In this document: piece by piece, positions 52,329-60,691 of the stretch
How positions within the stretch are numbered: position 1 is the stretch's first letter
How the letters are laid out: each line of letters begins with the position of its first letter
Origin: Chelativorans sp. Marseille-P2723
Lineage (GTDB): Bacteria; Pseudomonadota; Alphaproteobacteria; Rhizobiales; Rhizobiaceae
NCBI RefSeq assembly: GCF_902809845.1
Contig: NZ_CADDWI010000013.1
Coordinates: 62,001 to 126,000, forward strand
Reading direction: 5' to 3'
Length of the DNA: 64,000 nt
Program-made: the position numbers and the translations under genes
Notes under the pieces: model-generated
Told to the model about the DNA's origin: nothing
Seen by the model: only the letters and a program-made list of their open reading frames with translations
Database searches by the model: none

Positions 52329-53132
52329 ATGTCGCGTGGACCGGTAAAATCCGCTGTCAGGGTACTTGAGATACTGAGGCTCTTCTCCGAACAACGTCGC
52401 GAACTGAACCAGAAAGACATTATCGGCAGCCTCAACTATCCGCAGTCGAGCACAACCTTTCTGCTCAAGAGCATGGTCGATACTGGCTTCCTTTCATTTG
52501 ACAGAAAGCGGCGCACCTATTTGCCCACTCCAGAAGTTTACCGGATCGGCGAATGGCTGGAGCATCTTGGCTATGAGCATATGTTCCGCGAGAGCGTGCT
52601 GACGGCGATGATGGAGGATCTGCGGGCGAATACCGGCCAGACCGTCTCCCTTACGACGCAGAACGACATCTTCGTTCAATGGCACCGGATCGTCGGTGAC
52701 GTGCTGCCGTCAACCCAGCGGGTGAGCGAAGGCGGCTCCTTACCCTTGACCTGGTCGGCTTATGGCTGGCTTCTGCTTAGCCGGGAGACCGATGTGCATA
52801 TCGACCGGATAGTGCGCCTCATCAAGGCCCGCGAGACAGACCCTGCGCACAAGTTCGATGTTGCCGAAATGACGGCGAAGATCCGCGAGGTGCGTACGAA
52901 GAATGTTTTCTACATGGTCAATCAGCGGCTGAGCGGCGCGGCTGCCTGCGCAGCTCTTCTGCCGGTGAAGATTGCAGGACGCAATGTGGCAGTGGGCATC
53001 GGCGGTGACAGGTCCGAGATCGGCCCCCAGCGCGACAAGATCATGCAGAACCTGACCGATACACTAGCAGCCTTCCGGTCAGAACTCATTTCAACGTTTT
53101 GCGAGGAGCACTCCTTGGCAATAGCCGCCTAG
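52329..53132 (+). CDS. IclR family transcriptional regulator
   Basis: 267 residues. Winged-helix HTH (about 8-65): KSAVRVLEILRLFSEQRRELNQKDIIGSLNYPQSSTTFLLKSMVDTGFL. The C-terminal IclR effector domain follows, with YMVNQRLSGAAACAALLPV. The ATG at 52329 follows GGAGGAT. It precedes the aldolase-type operon, which it probably controls together with the transported substrate, sensed as a small aromatic or alicyclic acid (inference). Confidence 0.88.
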   Translation: MSRGPVKSAVRVLEILRLFSEQRRELNQKDIIGSLNYPQSSTTFLLKSMVDTGFLSFDRKRRTYLPTPEVYRIGEWLEHLGYEHMFRESVLTAMMEDLRANTGQTVSLTTQNDIFVQWHRIVGDVLPSTQRVSEGGSLPLTWSAYGWLLLSRETDVHIDRIVRLIKARETDPAHKFDVAEMTAKIREVRTKNVFYMVNQRLSGAAACAALLPVKIAGRNVAVGIGGDRSEIGPQRDKIMQNLTDTLAAFRSELISTFCEEHSLAIAA

Positions 53133-53235
53133 GCGGATTTCGATTGCAATATTGCCGTCAGGTGTATTGACGCAATAGCGGCGCGCGCGGTCTTTTTCTT
53201 CGGTGCTGGATTTCAATGTCGCCCCAGGAGAGGCC

Positions 53236-54369
53236 GTGCGCGAGCAGATTTGGTCGAAGCATGATGTTGCCATAGTTGGCGTGGGCACAACAAGACAAGG
53301 AGCTCATCCTGGTGTCTCGCCCTACGAGCTTGCCCTAGAGGCCATCGAGGCCGCGCTGGCCGATGCCGGCATCGACGACCGCACGCGCATCGATGGCATG
53401 ATCACTGCCAGGCAGCTTGACGGTTCCGGCATAGATCCGCTCGACGTATCGCGCCTGCTCGGAATTGCGCCCCGCGTCACGGGCTATCTCGATTACGGTA
53501 CGGGTGGCTTCTCGAACCAGTACGGCGCAATGCTCATCGCAACAGGGGTATGCGATATCGTCGTATGCGCCTTTGCGCGCAATCCGCCAGGCGCACTCGA
53601 AGCCTTTTCCGGCGCGGCGACCTACGATGCCGATATCGGCCTTGTCAACGCTGCTGCAGCCTCCGCCTTCGGGTGGACGCAGCATATGGCGCGTTATGGA
53701 ACGGACGAAGCGACGCTTGGGCGGGTCGTTGTCACCGCTCGTAAATTCGCAGCCATGAACCCGATTGCGGCGTGGCAGGAATCCTTGAGCCTCGAAGAAT
53801 ACCTCGCGCAGCCTTATGTGATCAAACCGTTGCGCTCACTCGACATTGTCAAGGTGACCGCGGGGGGCGTCGCTCTAATAATGGCGCGCTCGGATATTGC
53901 GCGTGACCTGAGAAAGAAGCCGGTCTACCTGCATGCGGTGGGGCGCCAGCAGACCCCAGATATTGGCGAACAGGACCATTTCCTATGCCGGGGGATGCGA
54001 AGTGCCGCCGCCCAGGTTTACGGCGCCGCCGGCATGTCACCTGCGGACATTGATGTGCTCCTCGTCTCCGACGCCAGCACCGTCGCCATTCCGCTCACAC
54101 TTGAGAATTATGGCTTCTGCGAAGAAGGTGCCAGCGCCAATTTCATTGCCTCCGGCGCGATCGGTCCCGGCGGCGCACTTCCGGTAAACCCTCATGGCGG
54201 ACAGCTTTCGGAAGGTTATCTCGTCGGCTGGCTGCATCACGCCGAGATGGTGCGGCAGCTTCGAGGAGAATGCGGAGCCCGCCAGGTGCCGGGCGCCAAG
54301 GTTGCGCAGTACACCACGACCGGCCGCTTCCGCGAGGACTACCTTTCTTCAATCTATGTGGCCGACTGA
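53236..54369 (+). CDS. Thiolase-like protein without catalytic Cys (Ltp2-type retro-aldolase, lipid-transfer group)
   Basis: 377 residues of the SCP-x/thiolase fold. At the nucleophile region it reads GYLDYGTGGFSNQYGAM, where thiolases have a Cys, so thiolysis is unlikely. The C-terminal HGG motif is intact (LPVNPHGGQLSEGYLVGW). The next gene encodes a DUF35 protein. In steroid degradation, Ltp2 with a DUF35 partner is a retro-aldolase that cleaves a 3-hydroxyacyl-CoA side chain. The GTG start at 53236 follows CAGGAGAGG; a longer GTG start at 53203 has no site. Confidence 0.8.
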   Translation: MREQIWSKHDVAIVGVGTTRQGAHPGVSPYELALEAIEAALADAGIDDRTRIDGMITARQLDGSGIDPLDVSRLLGIAPRVTGYLDYGTGGFSNQYGAMLIATGVCDIVVCAFARNPPGALEAFSGAATYDADIGLVNAAAASAFGWTQHMARYGTDEATLGRVVVTARKFAAMNPIAAWQESLSLEEYLAQPYVIKPLRSLDIVKVTAGGVALIMARSDIARDLRKKPVYLHAVGRQQTPDIGEQDHFLCRGMRSAAAQVYGAAGMSPADIDVLLVSDASTVAIPLTLENYGFCEEGASANFIASGAIGPGGALPVNPHGGQLSEGYLVGWLHHAEMVRQLRGECGARQVPGAKVAQYTTTGRFREDYLSSIYVAD

Positions 54370-54371
54370 GC

Positions 54372-54770
54372 ATGGCTGACGTTCTCTACGACAAGGAATC
54401 GGACGAAGCTTTCCGCGCCTATCTCTCAAAAGGCGAGATCCGCCTGCAATGCTGTTCCGATTGCAAGGGCTTTCGTTATCCTCCCCGGTTTGCATGCCCG
54501 CACTGTCTCTCTCGCAAGTGGCATTGGGAGAAGGTATCGGGTGAGGGCGTTATCGAAACTTATCTTTGGTATTGTCAGCCGGTCGACCCACGCTTCGCTG
54601 ACGTGCCGTACAATGTCGCAGTGGTGCGGCTTGCCGAAGGCCCGGCAATTTACGCCAACATAACTGATGCAGTGCTGGATGATCTAAAGATCGGCCAGCC
54701 GGTCTGGGCAAACATCGAGACGCGTAACGGCCGTCCGAGGCTCAGCTTTGTAAGAGAAAACCCCTCATGA
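54372..54770 (+). CDS. DUF35/OB-fold Zn-ribbon protein, partner of the thiolase-like protein
   Basis: 132 residues. An N-terminal zinc ribbon has CCSDCKGFRYPPRFACPHC (two CxxC pairs: C..C at about 27/30 and C..C at about 41/44), followed by an OB-fold ending NIETRNGRPRLSFV. DUF35 proteins bind thiolase-fold enzymes; ChsH2's DUF35 domain is needed by Ltp2. It starts 2 bp after the thiolase-like gene and overlaps the SDR gene (ATGA). Confidence 0.88.
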   Translation: MADVLYDKESDEAFRAYLSKGEIRLQCCSDCKGFRYPPRFACPHCLSRKWHWEKVSGEGVIETYLWYCQPVDPRFADVPYNVAVVRLAEGPAIYANITDAVLDDLKIGQPVWANIETRNGRPRLSFVRENPS

Positions 54771-55609
54771 GCGCACCGGACGATCCAAACCGCCAGGTTT
54801 TCGCCGAGGGACGTGGCCAAGCACCTGGACGCGGGCGCTTGGAAGGTCGCCGCGTGCTTGTCGTTGGCGGGGGCCAGCAAGCAATTGATGAGGCCGATGC
54901 ACCAGTCGGCAATGGCCGCGCAATCTGCGAACTGGCCGCCCGCGAGGGCGCGCTTTTGGGTTGCGTGGACATCTCGGAGACGGCGGCCGAGGAGGTGTGT
55001 GCCAGTATCGTCTCGAAAGGCGGCAAGGCTATTCCGATCCAGGCCGACGTAAGCGATCCTGACGCAGTAACGCGATCAATGGCGGAGTTCGTTTCCCGAG
55101 CGGGAGGGATAGATGGGCTCGTGCTCAATGTAGGCATCACATCCGGTCTACCCCTGTCGCAAATTACTGTGGAGCGGTGGGACAAGGACTTTGCCGTTAA
55201 CCTACGCAGCCACATGCTCTACGCCCAGAAGGGACTGGAGGTAATGGACGATGGCGGCTCCATCGTCTTTATATCATCGCTCGCAGCCTATCGTGTTGTC
55301 GTCAACCAGCCCGCTTATGAAGTTTCTAAGGCGGGTATTCTGACCTTGTCGCGGTCTGTGGCCAAGGCTGGCGAGCCGCGTGGGATCAGGTCAAACTGCG
55401 TCTTGCCTGGCTTGATAGACACTCCGCTGGGCCGCCTCGAAGGGCGTCGGCGCGCCGACCGGGCGCGCGCTGTACCTTTTGGGCGTCAGGGTACCGGCTG
55501 GGAGGTGGCGTATCCGGTGATCTTCCTATTGTCTCACGAGGCAAGCTACGTGAACGCGCAGGAATTTGCTGTCGATGGCGGATATCATGCCGGCATCGTT
55601 AGAGCGTGA
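54767..55609 (+). CDS. SDR with a lengthened glycine-rich loop
   Basis: 280 residues. The NAD(P) motif is stretched: VVGGGQQAIDEADAPVGNGRAI instead of TGGxxGIG, with about nine added residues between the glycines. The rest is classical: LNVGIT in the NNAG position, Ser in FISSLAA, and YEVSK with Tyr and Lys. I have seen such loops in a distinct SDR group, but not its reaction. The start overlaps the DUF35 stop, so it probably acts on the aldolase product. An N-terminal stretch of about 25 residues before the first strand is charged. Confidence 0.8.
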   Translation: MSAPDDPNRQVFAEGRGQAPGRGRLEGRRVLVVGGGQQAIDEADAPVGNGRAICELAAREGALLGCVDISETAAEEVCASIVSKGGKAIPIQADVSDPDAVTRSMAEFVSRAGGIDGLVLNVGITSGLPLSQITVERWDKDFAVNLRSHMLYAQKGLEVMDDGGSIVFISSLAAYRVVVNQPAYEVSKAGILTLSRSVAKAGEPRGIRSNCVLPGLIDTPLGRLEGRRRADRARAVPFGRQGTGWEVAYPVIFLLSHEASYVNAQEFAVDGGYHAGIVRA

Positions 55610-55622
55610 AGTGATCAAAGGC

Positions 55623-56396
55623 TTAAGGCCGCATCGCTCGCGGATCAAGCGTGATCGGAGCGTCCATGCTGAGGCCCGCGATGAGATAGCCGCGGCGAAA
55701 ATCACGAATGTGCTTTGTCATCCATTCCCGCGCCGCATCGCGGTCTCGCGCGCAGATCGCGTCCGCAATAGTCTTATGGGCTTGCAAAAGCCGATGCCGC
55801 GCAGGCGGCACCTTCTGGTAAAGCGTGGTGGTGGCCGAAAAGAGAAGCACGCTCACTGGTTCGACGGAAAGCTCCAGCGCCCCGTTACGCGCTGCTCGCG
55901 CAATGATGCGGTGAAACTCGATGTCGTGGGCGATGACTGCCTCGTCATCCTCGAGGTTTTCCTCCAGACGGCGCAGGCTCTCGCGCATCTCGTCTGCGAG
56001 TTGATCGGTGATTCGGGCTGCAGCAAGATCCGCGCAAAACGGCTCAATCTCCATCTGCACTTCCCAAAGTTCGAAGAAGCTGACCTTCCGCAGCGCCATG
56101 GCCCGCGTGTTATACCAGGCCACCGCGCTCTGCTCTGGTACCGATACGATGAGGCGCTTACCGCCTACTCGCTTGATCAGGCCAGAGTTCTCGAGCGAGC
56201 GGATCCCCTCCCGCACCGTAGATCTATGCACACCGAGCTGCGCTGCGAGTTCAATTTCGGTGGGCAGCATGTCACCAGGCTTGATCCGTCCGCCAACAAT
56301 TTCTCTCTCGATCAAATCTGCGACGCGCTTGTATCCTGGCGCCGTGTCCAGAACGGGCAAATTGAAGCTGTCTGGGCGATCTGGCGAAATGGCCAT
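55623..56396 (-). CDS. GntR family regulator, FCD type
   Basis: 257 residues. N-terminal winged HTH (about 16-80): KRVADLIEREIVGGRIKPGDMLPTEIELAAQLGVHRSTVREGIRSLENSGLIKRV. The FCD domain has EIEPFCADLAAARITDQL, HDIEFHRIIARAARNGALE and HKTIADAICARDRDAAREWMTKH with metal-binding Asp/His. Such regulators sense carboxylates. The ATG at 56396 (MAISPDRPDSF) follows GAGGATTA; a longer frame would add a hydrophobic, Cys/Trp-rich stretch unlike the family. Divergent from the ligase operon, with a candidate site between them. Confidence 0.9.
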   Translation of the reverse strand: MAISPDRPDSFNLPVLDTAPGYKRVADLIEREIVGGRIKPGDMLPTEIELAAQLGVHRSTVREGIRSLENSGLIKRVGGKRLIVSVPEQSAVAWYNTRAMALRKVSFFELWEVQMEIEPFCADLAAARITDQLADEMRESLRRLEENLEDDEAVIAHDIEFHRIIARAARNGALELSVEPVSVLLFSATTTLYQKVPPARHRLLQAHKTIADAICARDRDAAREWMTKHIRDFRRGYLIAGLSMDAPITLDPRAMRP

Positions 56397-56470
56397 GCTA
56401 ATCCTCACCGTCAAGCGAGCCCATCGTACATAAACAGTAGCAAGGCTCCACCAACCGCAGATGAAATACA

Positions 56471-56489
56471 TTGTCGGATTGACGGACAA
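56471..56489. promoter_or_regulatory. TTGTC/GACAA operator candidate in the GntR-ligase divergent region
   Basis: TTGTC (56471-56475) and GACAA (56485-56489) flank nine bases; each half extends as ATTGTCGGA and CGGACAA. It reads like two overlapping degraded forms of the perfect site at 52275-52287. Position between the two divergent starts (56396, 56602) suits autoregulation and control of the ligase operon. Confidence 0.45.
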
Positions 56490-56601
56490 CGTATTGACCG
56501 TTTTTAGCATCATGAATAGCACTGGGGAAGCCCGATAAGGCTCGCATCAAGTGCAGTCACCGCCGCAAGGCGATTGGGACGAAGGGTCCGGGAGGCATGA
56601 C

Positions 56602-58209
56602 ATGGAACTGAACGATTTCCTTGCCAAGCGGGAGGCCAACTTCCGTCCGCTGACGCCCGTGGACTTCCTCGTGCGGAGCATCGAAGTTTACCCCGACAAA
56701 GTAGCAGTCATTCACGGGGATCGCGCGTTGACCTACACCGCTTTCGGGGAGTTGGTCGGCCGCATCGCGGCCGCGCTTGCGCTGGATGGTGTTGGCCGCG
56801 GTGATGTTGTGTCGGCTATGATGGCCAACAGGCCCGAGATGCTGGCCATGCACTACGCCGTGCCAATGCTCGGCGCAGTACTTAACACGATCAACACGCG
56901 GCTGGATCAGGCTACCGTCGGGCATATTCTCAGGCACAGCGAAAGCCGCATCGTTCTGGTCGATATAGAACTGGAGGCATTGGTTGCCGGGGCGGCAGAG
57001 GGGCTGCCGGTGAAGGTCGTCACCGTCGGCGAAGAAGCAGCAGGCATCACACTCGACTCCATGCTGCACGGCATCGAGCCTTTGGCTATAAGTTCGGACG
57101 CGATTACCGACGAGTGGATGCCGATCTGCCTGAACTACACCTCGGGAACGACAGGAGACCCGAAGGGAGTCGTATACACCCACCGCGGCGCGTTCCTGAA
57201 TGCCATAGGCAATGTCGTCTCACTTGGGTTTACAGACTGCACGCGCTACCTTTGGATCCTGCCGATGTTTCACTGCAACGGCTGGAGCCATACCTGGGCA
57301 ATCACTGCCGTCGGCGGAACCCATATTTGCCTGACCAAAGTGGATCCGGCGGAAATCTTTGAGGAAATCGCACAGCGCTCCCTTACCCATTTCTGCTGCG
57401 CGCCGGTCGTCCTTTACATGCTGCTGAATGCACCGGCTGAAATACGCCGCAGGGCCCCGGCGCCTATCCGTGTCGCAACCGGAGGGGCGGCCCCCACGAC
57501 GGCGCTGATCGAAGGGCTTGATGCGCTCGGTATTGAACTCGTCCACCTTTACGGTCTGACGGAATCCTACGGGCCTGCAACCGGCAGCTTGCCGCGGGAG
57601 GATTGGGGCGATCCGTCCCCCGCCGAACGCGCCTCGCTCCTGGCACGTCAAGGTGTGCGACATGCATTGTGTCAGCTTGCAGACGTCGTTGACGAAGCGG
57701 GACGCCCTGTACCGCATGACGGCAGAACAACGGGCGAGATCGTGATCAGGTCAAATACCCTCATGGCCGGCTACTACAAGGACAAGGCCGCAACGGAGAA
57801 AGCCTTTGCCAAGGGCGTCTTTCACACTGGTGATCTGGCCATCCGCCATCCGGACGGCTACATAGAAATCAGAGACCGTGCAAAGGACATCATCATTTCG
57901 GGAGGGGAGAATATTTCCTCTCTGGAAATTGAAAACGTCCTGCACCAGCATCCCGCTGTCCTGCTTGCAGCGGTCGTTGCAGCACCGGACGCAAAATGGG
58001 GGGAGATACCCTGCGCCTGCATTGAGTTGAAAGCGGGGGTGGAACAACCGAGTGCAGAGGAGTTGCTTGCCTTCTGCCGGGCGCGGCTGGCCGGTTTCAA
58101 AGTGCCGAGACGGTTTGTCTTCCGTGAGCTGCCCAAAACCGCAACCGGCAAGATCCAGAAGTTCATGCTTCGTCAGGAACTTGCAAGCAAAGACGGATCA
58201 GCCGGTTAG
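56602..58209 (+). CDS. Acyl-CoA synthetase (ANL superfamily), third copy
   Basis: 535 residues. The P-loop reads YTSGTTGDPKGVVYTH, with YGLTESYG and the hinge HTGDLAIRHPDGYIEIRDRAKDIIISGGENISS; the C-terminal lysine lies in LPKTATGKIQKF. It resembles medium/long-chain or cyclic acid CoA ligases (FadD3/AlkK-like layout). The ATG at 56602 follows GGGAGGC; an earlier in-frame ATG has none. It is first of an operon with HpcH aldolase and cyclase genes. Confidence 0.88.
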   Translation: MELNDFLAKREANFRPLTPVDFLVRSIEVYPDKVAVIHGDRALTYTAFGELVGRIAAALALDGVGRGDVVSAMMANRPEMLAMHYAVPMLGAVLNTINTRLDQATVGHILRHSESRIVLVDIELEALVAGAAEGLPVKVVTVGEEAAGITLDSMLHGIEPLAISSDAITDEWMPICLNYTSGTTGDPKGVVYTHRGAFLNAIGNVVSLGFTDCTRYLWILPMFHCNGWSHTWAITAVGGTHICLTKVDPAEIFEEIAQRSLTHFCCAPVVLYMLLNAPAEIRRRAPAPIRVATGGAAPTTALIEGLDALGIELVHLYGLTESYGPATGSLPREDWGDPSPAERASLLARQGVRHALCQLADVVDEAGRPVPHDGRTTGEIVIRSNTLMAGYYKDKAATEKAFAKGVFHTGDLAIRHPDGYIEIRDRAKDIIISGGENISSLEIENVLHQHPAVLLAAVVAAPDAKWGEIPCACIELKAGVEQPSAEELLAFCRARLAGFKVPRRFVFRELPKTATGKIQKFMLRQELASKDGSAG

Positions 58210-58370
58210 GCGGCGCGCAGGCTGACGCTAGATGCGCCGTCCGGCAAGTTTGCACATGAAATAAAACGACGCCTCCATACCTTAAGGAACTTCCGCGCCT
58301 TCCCCTATCCTCCTGGGGGTGCCAGTCTCTCCAATGACTTCAAAGGCAAGGCGCACGGGAGAACGACAGC

Positions 58371-59147
58371 ATGCTGGAAAAATATCCGCTCCACGACCTT
58401 CTGGAGGCAAAGCAGACAGCCTTAGGCCTCATCCTCAACATGGCTTGCGCTCCTTTGGTCGAGATCGGGAGCCTGATGGGCTTCGATTTCGTGATGATCG
58501 ATGCAGAGCACGGCCCTATCGATCCGATCAGTGCCGAGCCTATGATACGAGCGGCCGAGCTGGCTCGCATTGCCCCCATAGTGCGCGTCGGTTCGAGCCG
58601 ACCGGAAGTAGTCCTTCGTTATTTGGATCTGGGCGTCACCGGCATCATGTTCCCGCACATCCGCACCGCGAAGGAAGCTGCGGAGGCGGTTGCGGCGGTA
58701 CGCTTTCCCCCACATGGCAAGCGGGGAGTCGCTCCAAGCACGAACGCTTCCGGCTATGGCGTGCGCATGCCGTACAAGCAATACATGGAGCATGCTAACA
58801 GCCTGCTCCTGCCGATGATGATCGTCGAAGAACCGGAGGCCGTTGAAAACATCGACAAAATTCTCGATGTCGAGGGCATTTCTGCGATAGTCATCGGCGC
58901 AATGGACCTGTGCACCTCTATGGGCTATCCCGGCGATCCGTCTGTGCCCGAGGTCGAGGCAGCAATCGACAAGGTCATCGCGGCGTGCAAGCGAGCGAAT
59001 ATGCCTGTTTGTCTCGCAGGCGGCAGCCAGGAAGTCTCCCAACGCAATCTCCGCCGCGGTGCGAACATGTTGTTTACGCCAATTGGAAGCTGGCTTGCCT
59101 CCTACGGAAAAGCCTATACGGATGCTGTAAGAGGAACCAAGCCATGA
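58371..59147 (+). CDS. HpcH/HpaI family aldolase
   Basis: 258-residue class II (metal) aldolase. Features: GFDFVMIDAEHGPID with the catalytic/metal-binding Glu and His region, GIMFPHIRTAKEAAEAV, and KRGVAPSTNASGYG. It cleaves or forms a C-C bond of a 4-hydroxy-2-oxoacid or related acid, giving pyruvate or an aldehyde. The ATG at 58371 follows GGGAG. It lies 161 bp after the ligase and is coupled to the cyclase gene by an ATGA overlap, so both probably act in sequence. Confidence 0.87.
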   Translation: MLEKYPLHDLLEAKQTALGLILNMACAPLVEIGSLMGFDFVMIDAEHGPIDPISAEPMIRAAELARIAPIVRVGSSRPEVVLRYLDLGVTGIMFPHIRTAKEAAEAVAAVRFPPHGKRGVAPSTNASGYGVRMPYKQYMEHANSLLLPMMIVEEPEAVENIDKILDVEGISAIVIGAMDLCTSMGYPGDPSVPEVEAAIDKVIAACKRANMPVCLAGGSQEVSQRNLRRGANMLFTPIGSWLASYGKAYTDAVRGTKP

Positions 59148-60196
59148 GCAGGTCACCGCGCTGGACCATCCGCCCGGAAGGCTCGACATGGGGCGACTTC
59201 GGACCTGACGACCAGTTGGGCCGCTTGAATCTCCTGACCCGGGATAAGGTGCTTCAGGGGATCGCCGAAGTGAAGGAAGGCATCACCTTCTGCCTCAGCC
59301 TGCCGCTGACCTTGCCGGGGGGAACGGCGCTCAATCCCCGCCGCCAACCGCCGCGGCTCAAGCCGCTCACCCGTGACGGCTATCCTGCGATGAATTTTCC
59401 GGCGAGCCTAGAGGATCCGAAATATACGGACCTGATCTGCGACGACATGATCGAGCTGACCATGCAATATTCGACGCAGTGGGACAGCCTCGCCCATGTG
59501 GGTCAGCTTTTCGACGTGGATGGCGACGGTAAGCCTGAGCGCGTCTACTATAATGGCTTCCGGGCCGGGGTGGACGTTATCGGCCCTTACGACTTCGAGA
59601 ACGACACACAACTTCCAGAAGGATCGACGCTCGGCGCCAAACGGCTCGGAATTGAGAACATGGCGGCTGCCGGCGTCCAAGGTCGTGCGGTGATGGTCGA
59701 TTTTGAAGCCCATTTCGGACGCAAGCATCATCCCGTCAGTTATGACGACCTCATGAGGATACTCGAGAAAGACAAGATCGAGGTAGAGGAAGGCGACTTC
59801 TTCGTGATGCACACGGGTTTCGCCCGGATCCTGATCGAGGGCGGGGGCAATCCGGACCCCGACTTGATCCATAATTCCTGCGCAGCGCTGAATGGGCGCG
59901 ACAAGCGGATCCACCAGTGGATCACCGATACCGGGATCATCGCCCTCGTCGCTGACAACCTTGCCGTGGAGTTCTTGCCCCCTGATGAGAGCGAGCACGA
60001 ACACCAGTGCTCGAAGCTTCCACTGCACGAGCATTGCCTGTTCCGCTTGGGAGTACATTTGGGAGAGCTCTGGAACCTTGGGGAACTGAACGACTGGCTC
60101 AAGGCGCATGGCCGCAATCGCTTCCTGCTGACGGCACCGCCGTTGCGTTTTCCCGGGGCGGTCGGCTCGCCGGTCACGCCGATTGCGACAGTTTGA
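59144..60196 (+). CDS. Cyclase family protein (PF04199-like metal hydrolase)
   Basis: 350 residues, longer than kynurenine formamidase. It has QYSTQWDSLAHV, the beginning of the metal site of cyclase/formamidase-like enzymes, then a histidine-rich DESEHEHQCSKLPLHEHCLFRLG near residue 290. The family includes polyketide cyclase-like and amide or lactone hydrolases; ring opening or lactone hydrolysis is possible. The start overlaps the aldolase stop. Its end lies 2 bp or so before remains of an IS630 transposase, though the gene itself appears complete (IATV then stop). Confidence 0.8.
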   Translation: MSRSPRWTIRPEGSTWGDFGPDDQLGRLNLLTRDKVLQGIAEVKEGITFCLSLPLTLPGGTALNPRRQPPRLKPLTRDGYPAMNFPASLEDPKYTDLICDDMIELTMQYSTQWDSLAHVGQLFDVDGDGKPERVYYNGFRAGVDVIGPYDFENDTQLPEGSTLGAKRLGIENMAAAGVQGRAVMVDFEAHFGRKHHPVSYDDLMRILEKDKIEVEEGDFFVMHTGFARILIEGGGNPDPDLIHNSCAALNGRDKRIHQWITDTGIIALVADNLAVEFLPPDESEHEHQCSKLPLHEHCLFRLGVHLGELWNLGELNDWLKAHGRNRFLLTAPPLRFPGAVGSPVTPIATV

Positions 60197-60197
60197 T

Positions 60198-60620
60198 CGT
60201 TTCTCGATGGGATTAAAATCGGGATTGTAGATCAGCAAATAATGAAGGCGCACGCCTGCCGCCTCGATCGCCTCGCGCATACCCGCGTCGTTATTTGAGC
60301 CGGCAGCTTGTCCATCACCACGATGTCGCCCTGCGCCAGTATCAGGTCCAGCACTTTCTTAACATAGGCTTGTGCTGTTCATGGCGCCGCCATAGGCAAA
60401 GGGCGCGGTGATGCCCGCAGCCGCACATCGCCCCGGTGAAGCTCGTGGTCTTCAAATGGCCATTCCGCCCTGCAGCGGGCGCGCTCTTGCGCCGGCGCGC
60501 CATCTTCGTCAACAGGCCATCCGCCGATGAACGCGTGCCTGGCCGGATCGGAGGAAGAGCTGGCCGTCGAACCAAATCCGGCTCGGATGCTCGGATAATC
60601 AGCATCCGCTTTCCTGAAAT
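60198..60620 (-). pseudogene. IS630-family transposase remnant
   Basis: Decayed reading frame on the minus strand. Recognisable pieces in shifting frames are ITAPFAYGGAMNSTSL, YVKKVLDLILAQGDIVVMDKL and AIEAAGVRLHYLLIYNPDFNPIEK, the last two typical of IS630 DDE transposases (…DNLGSHKG… / …YSPDFNPIE…). At least two frameshifts and stops break it. No terminal inverted repeats were located, so its ends are approximate. It marks the right edge of the catabolic region. Confidence 0.75.
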
Positions 60621-60691
60621 CGCGAGTTGCCCATCGTTGTTGCGCTCAGCGAGCCAGGTTCCCTGATTAGGCCGGGGATGAGACGAACGCG

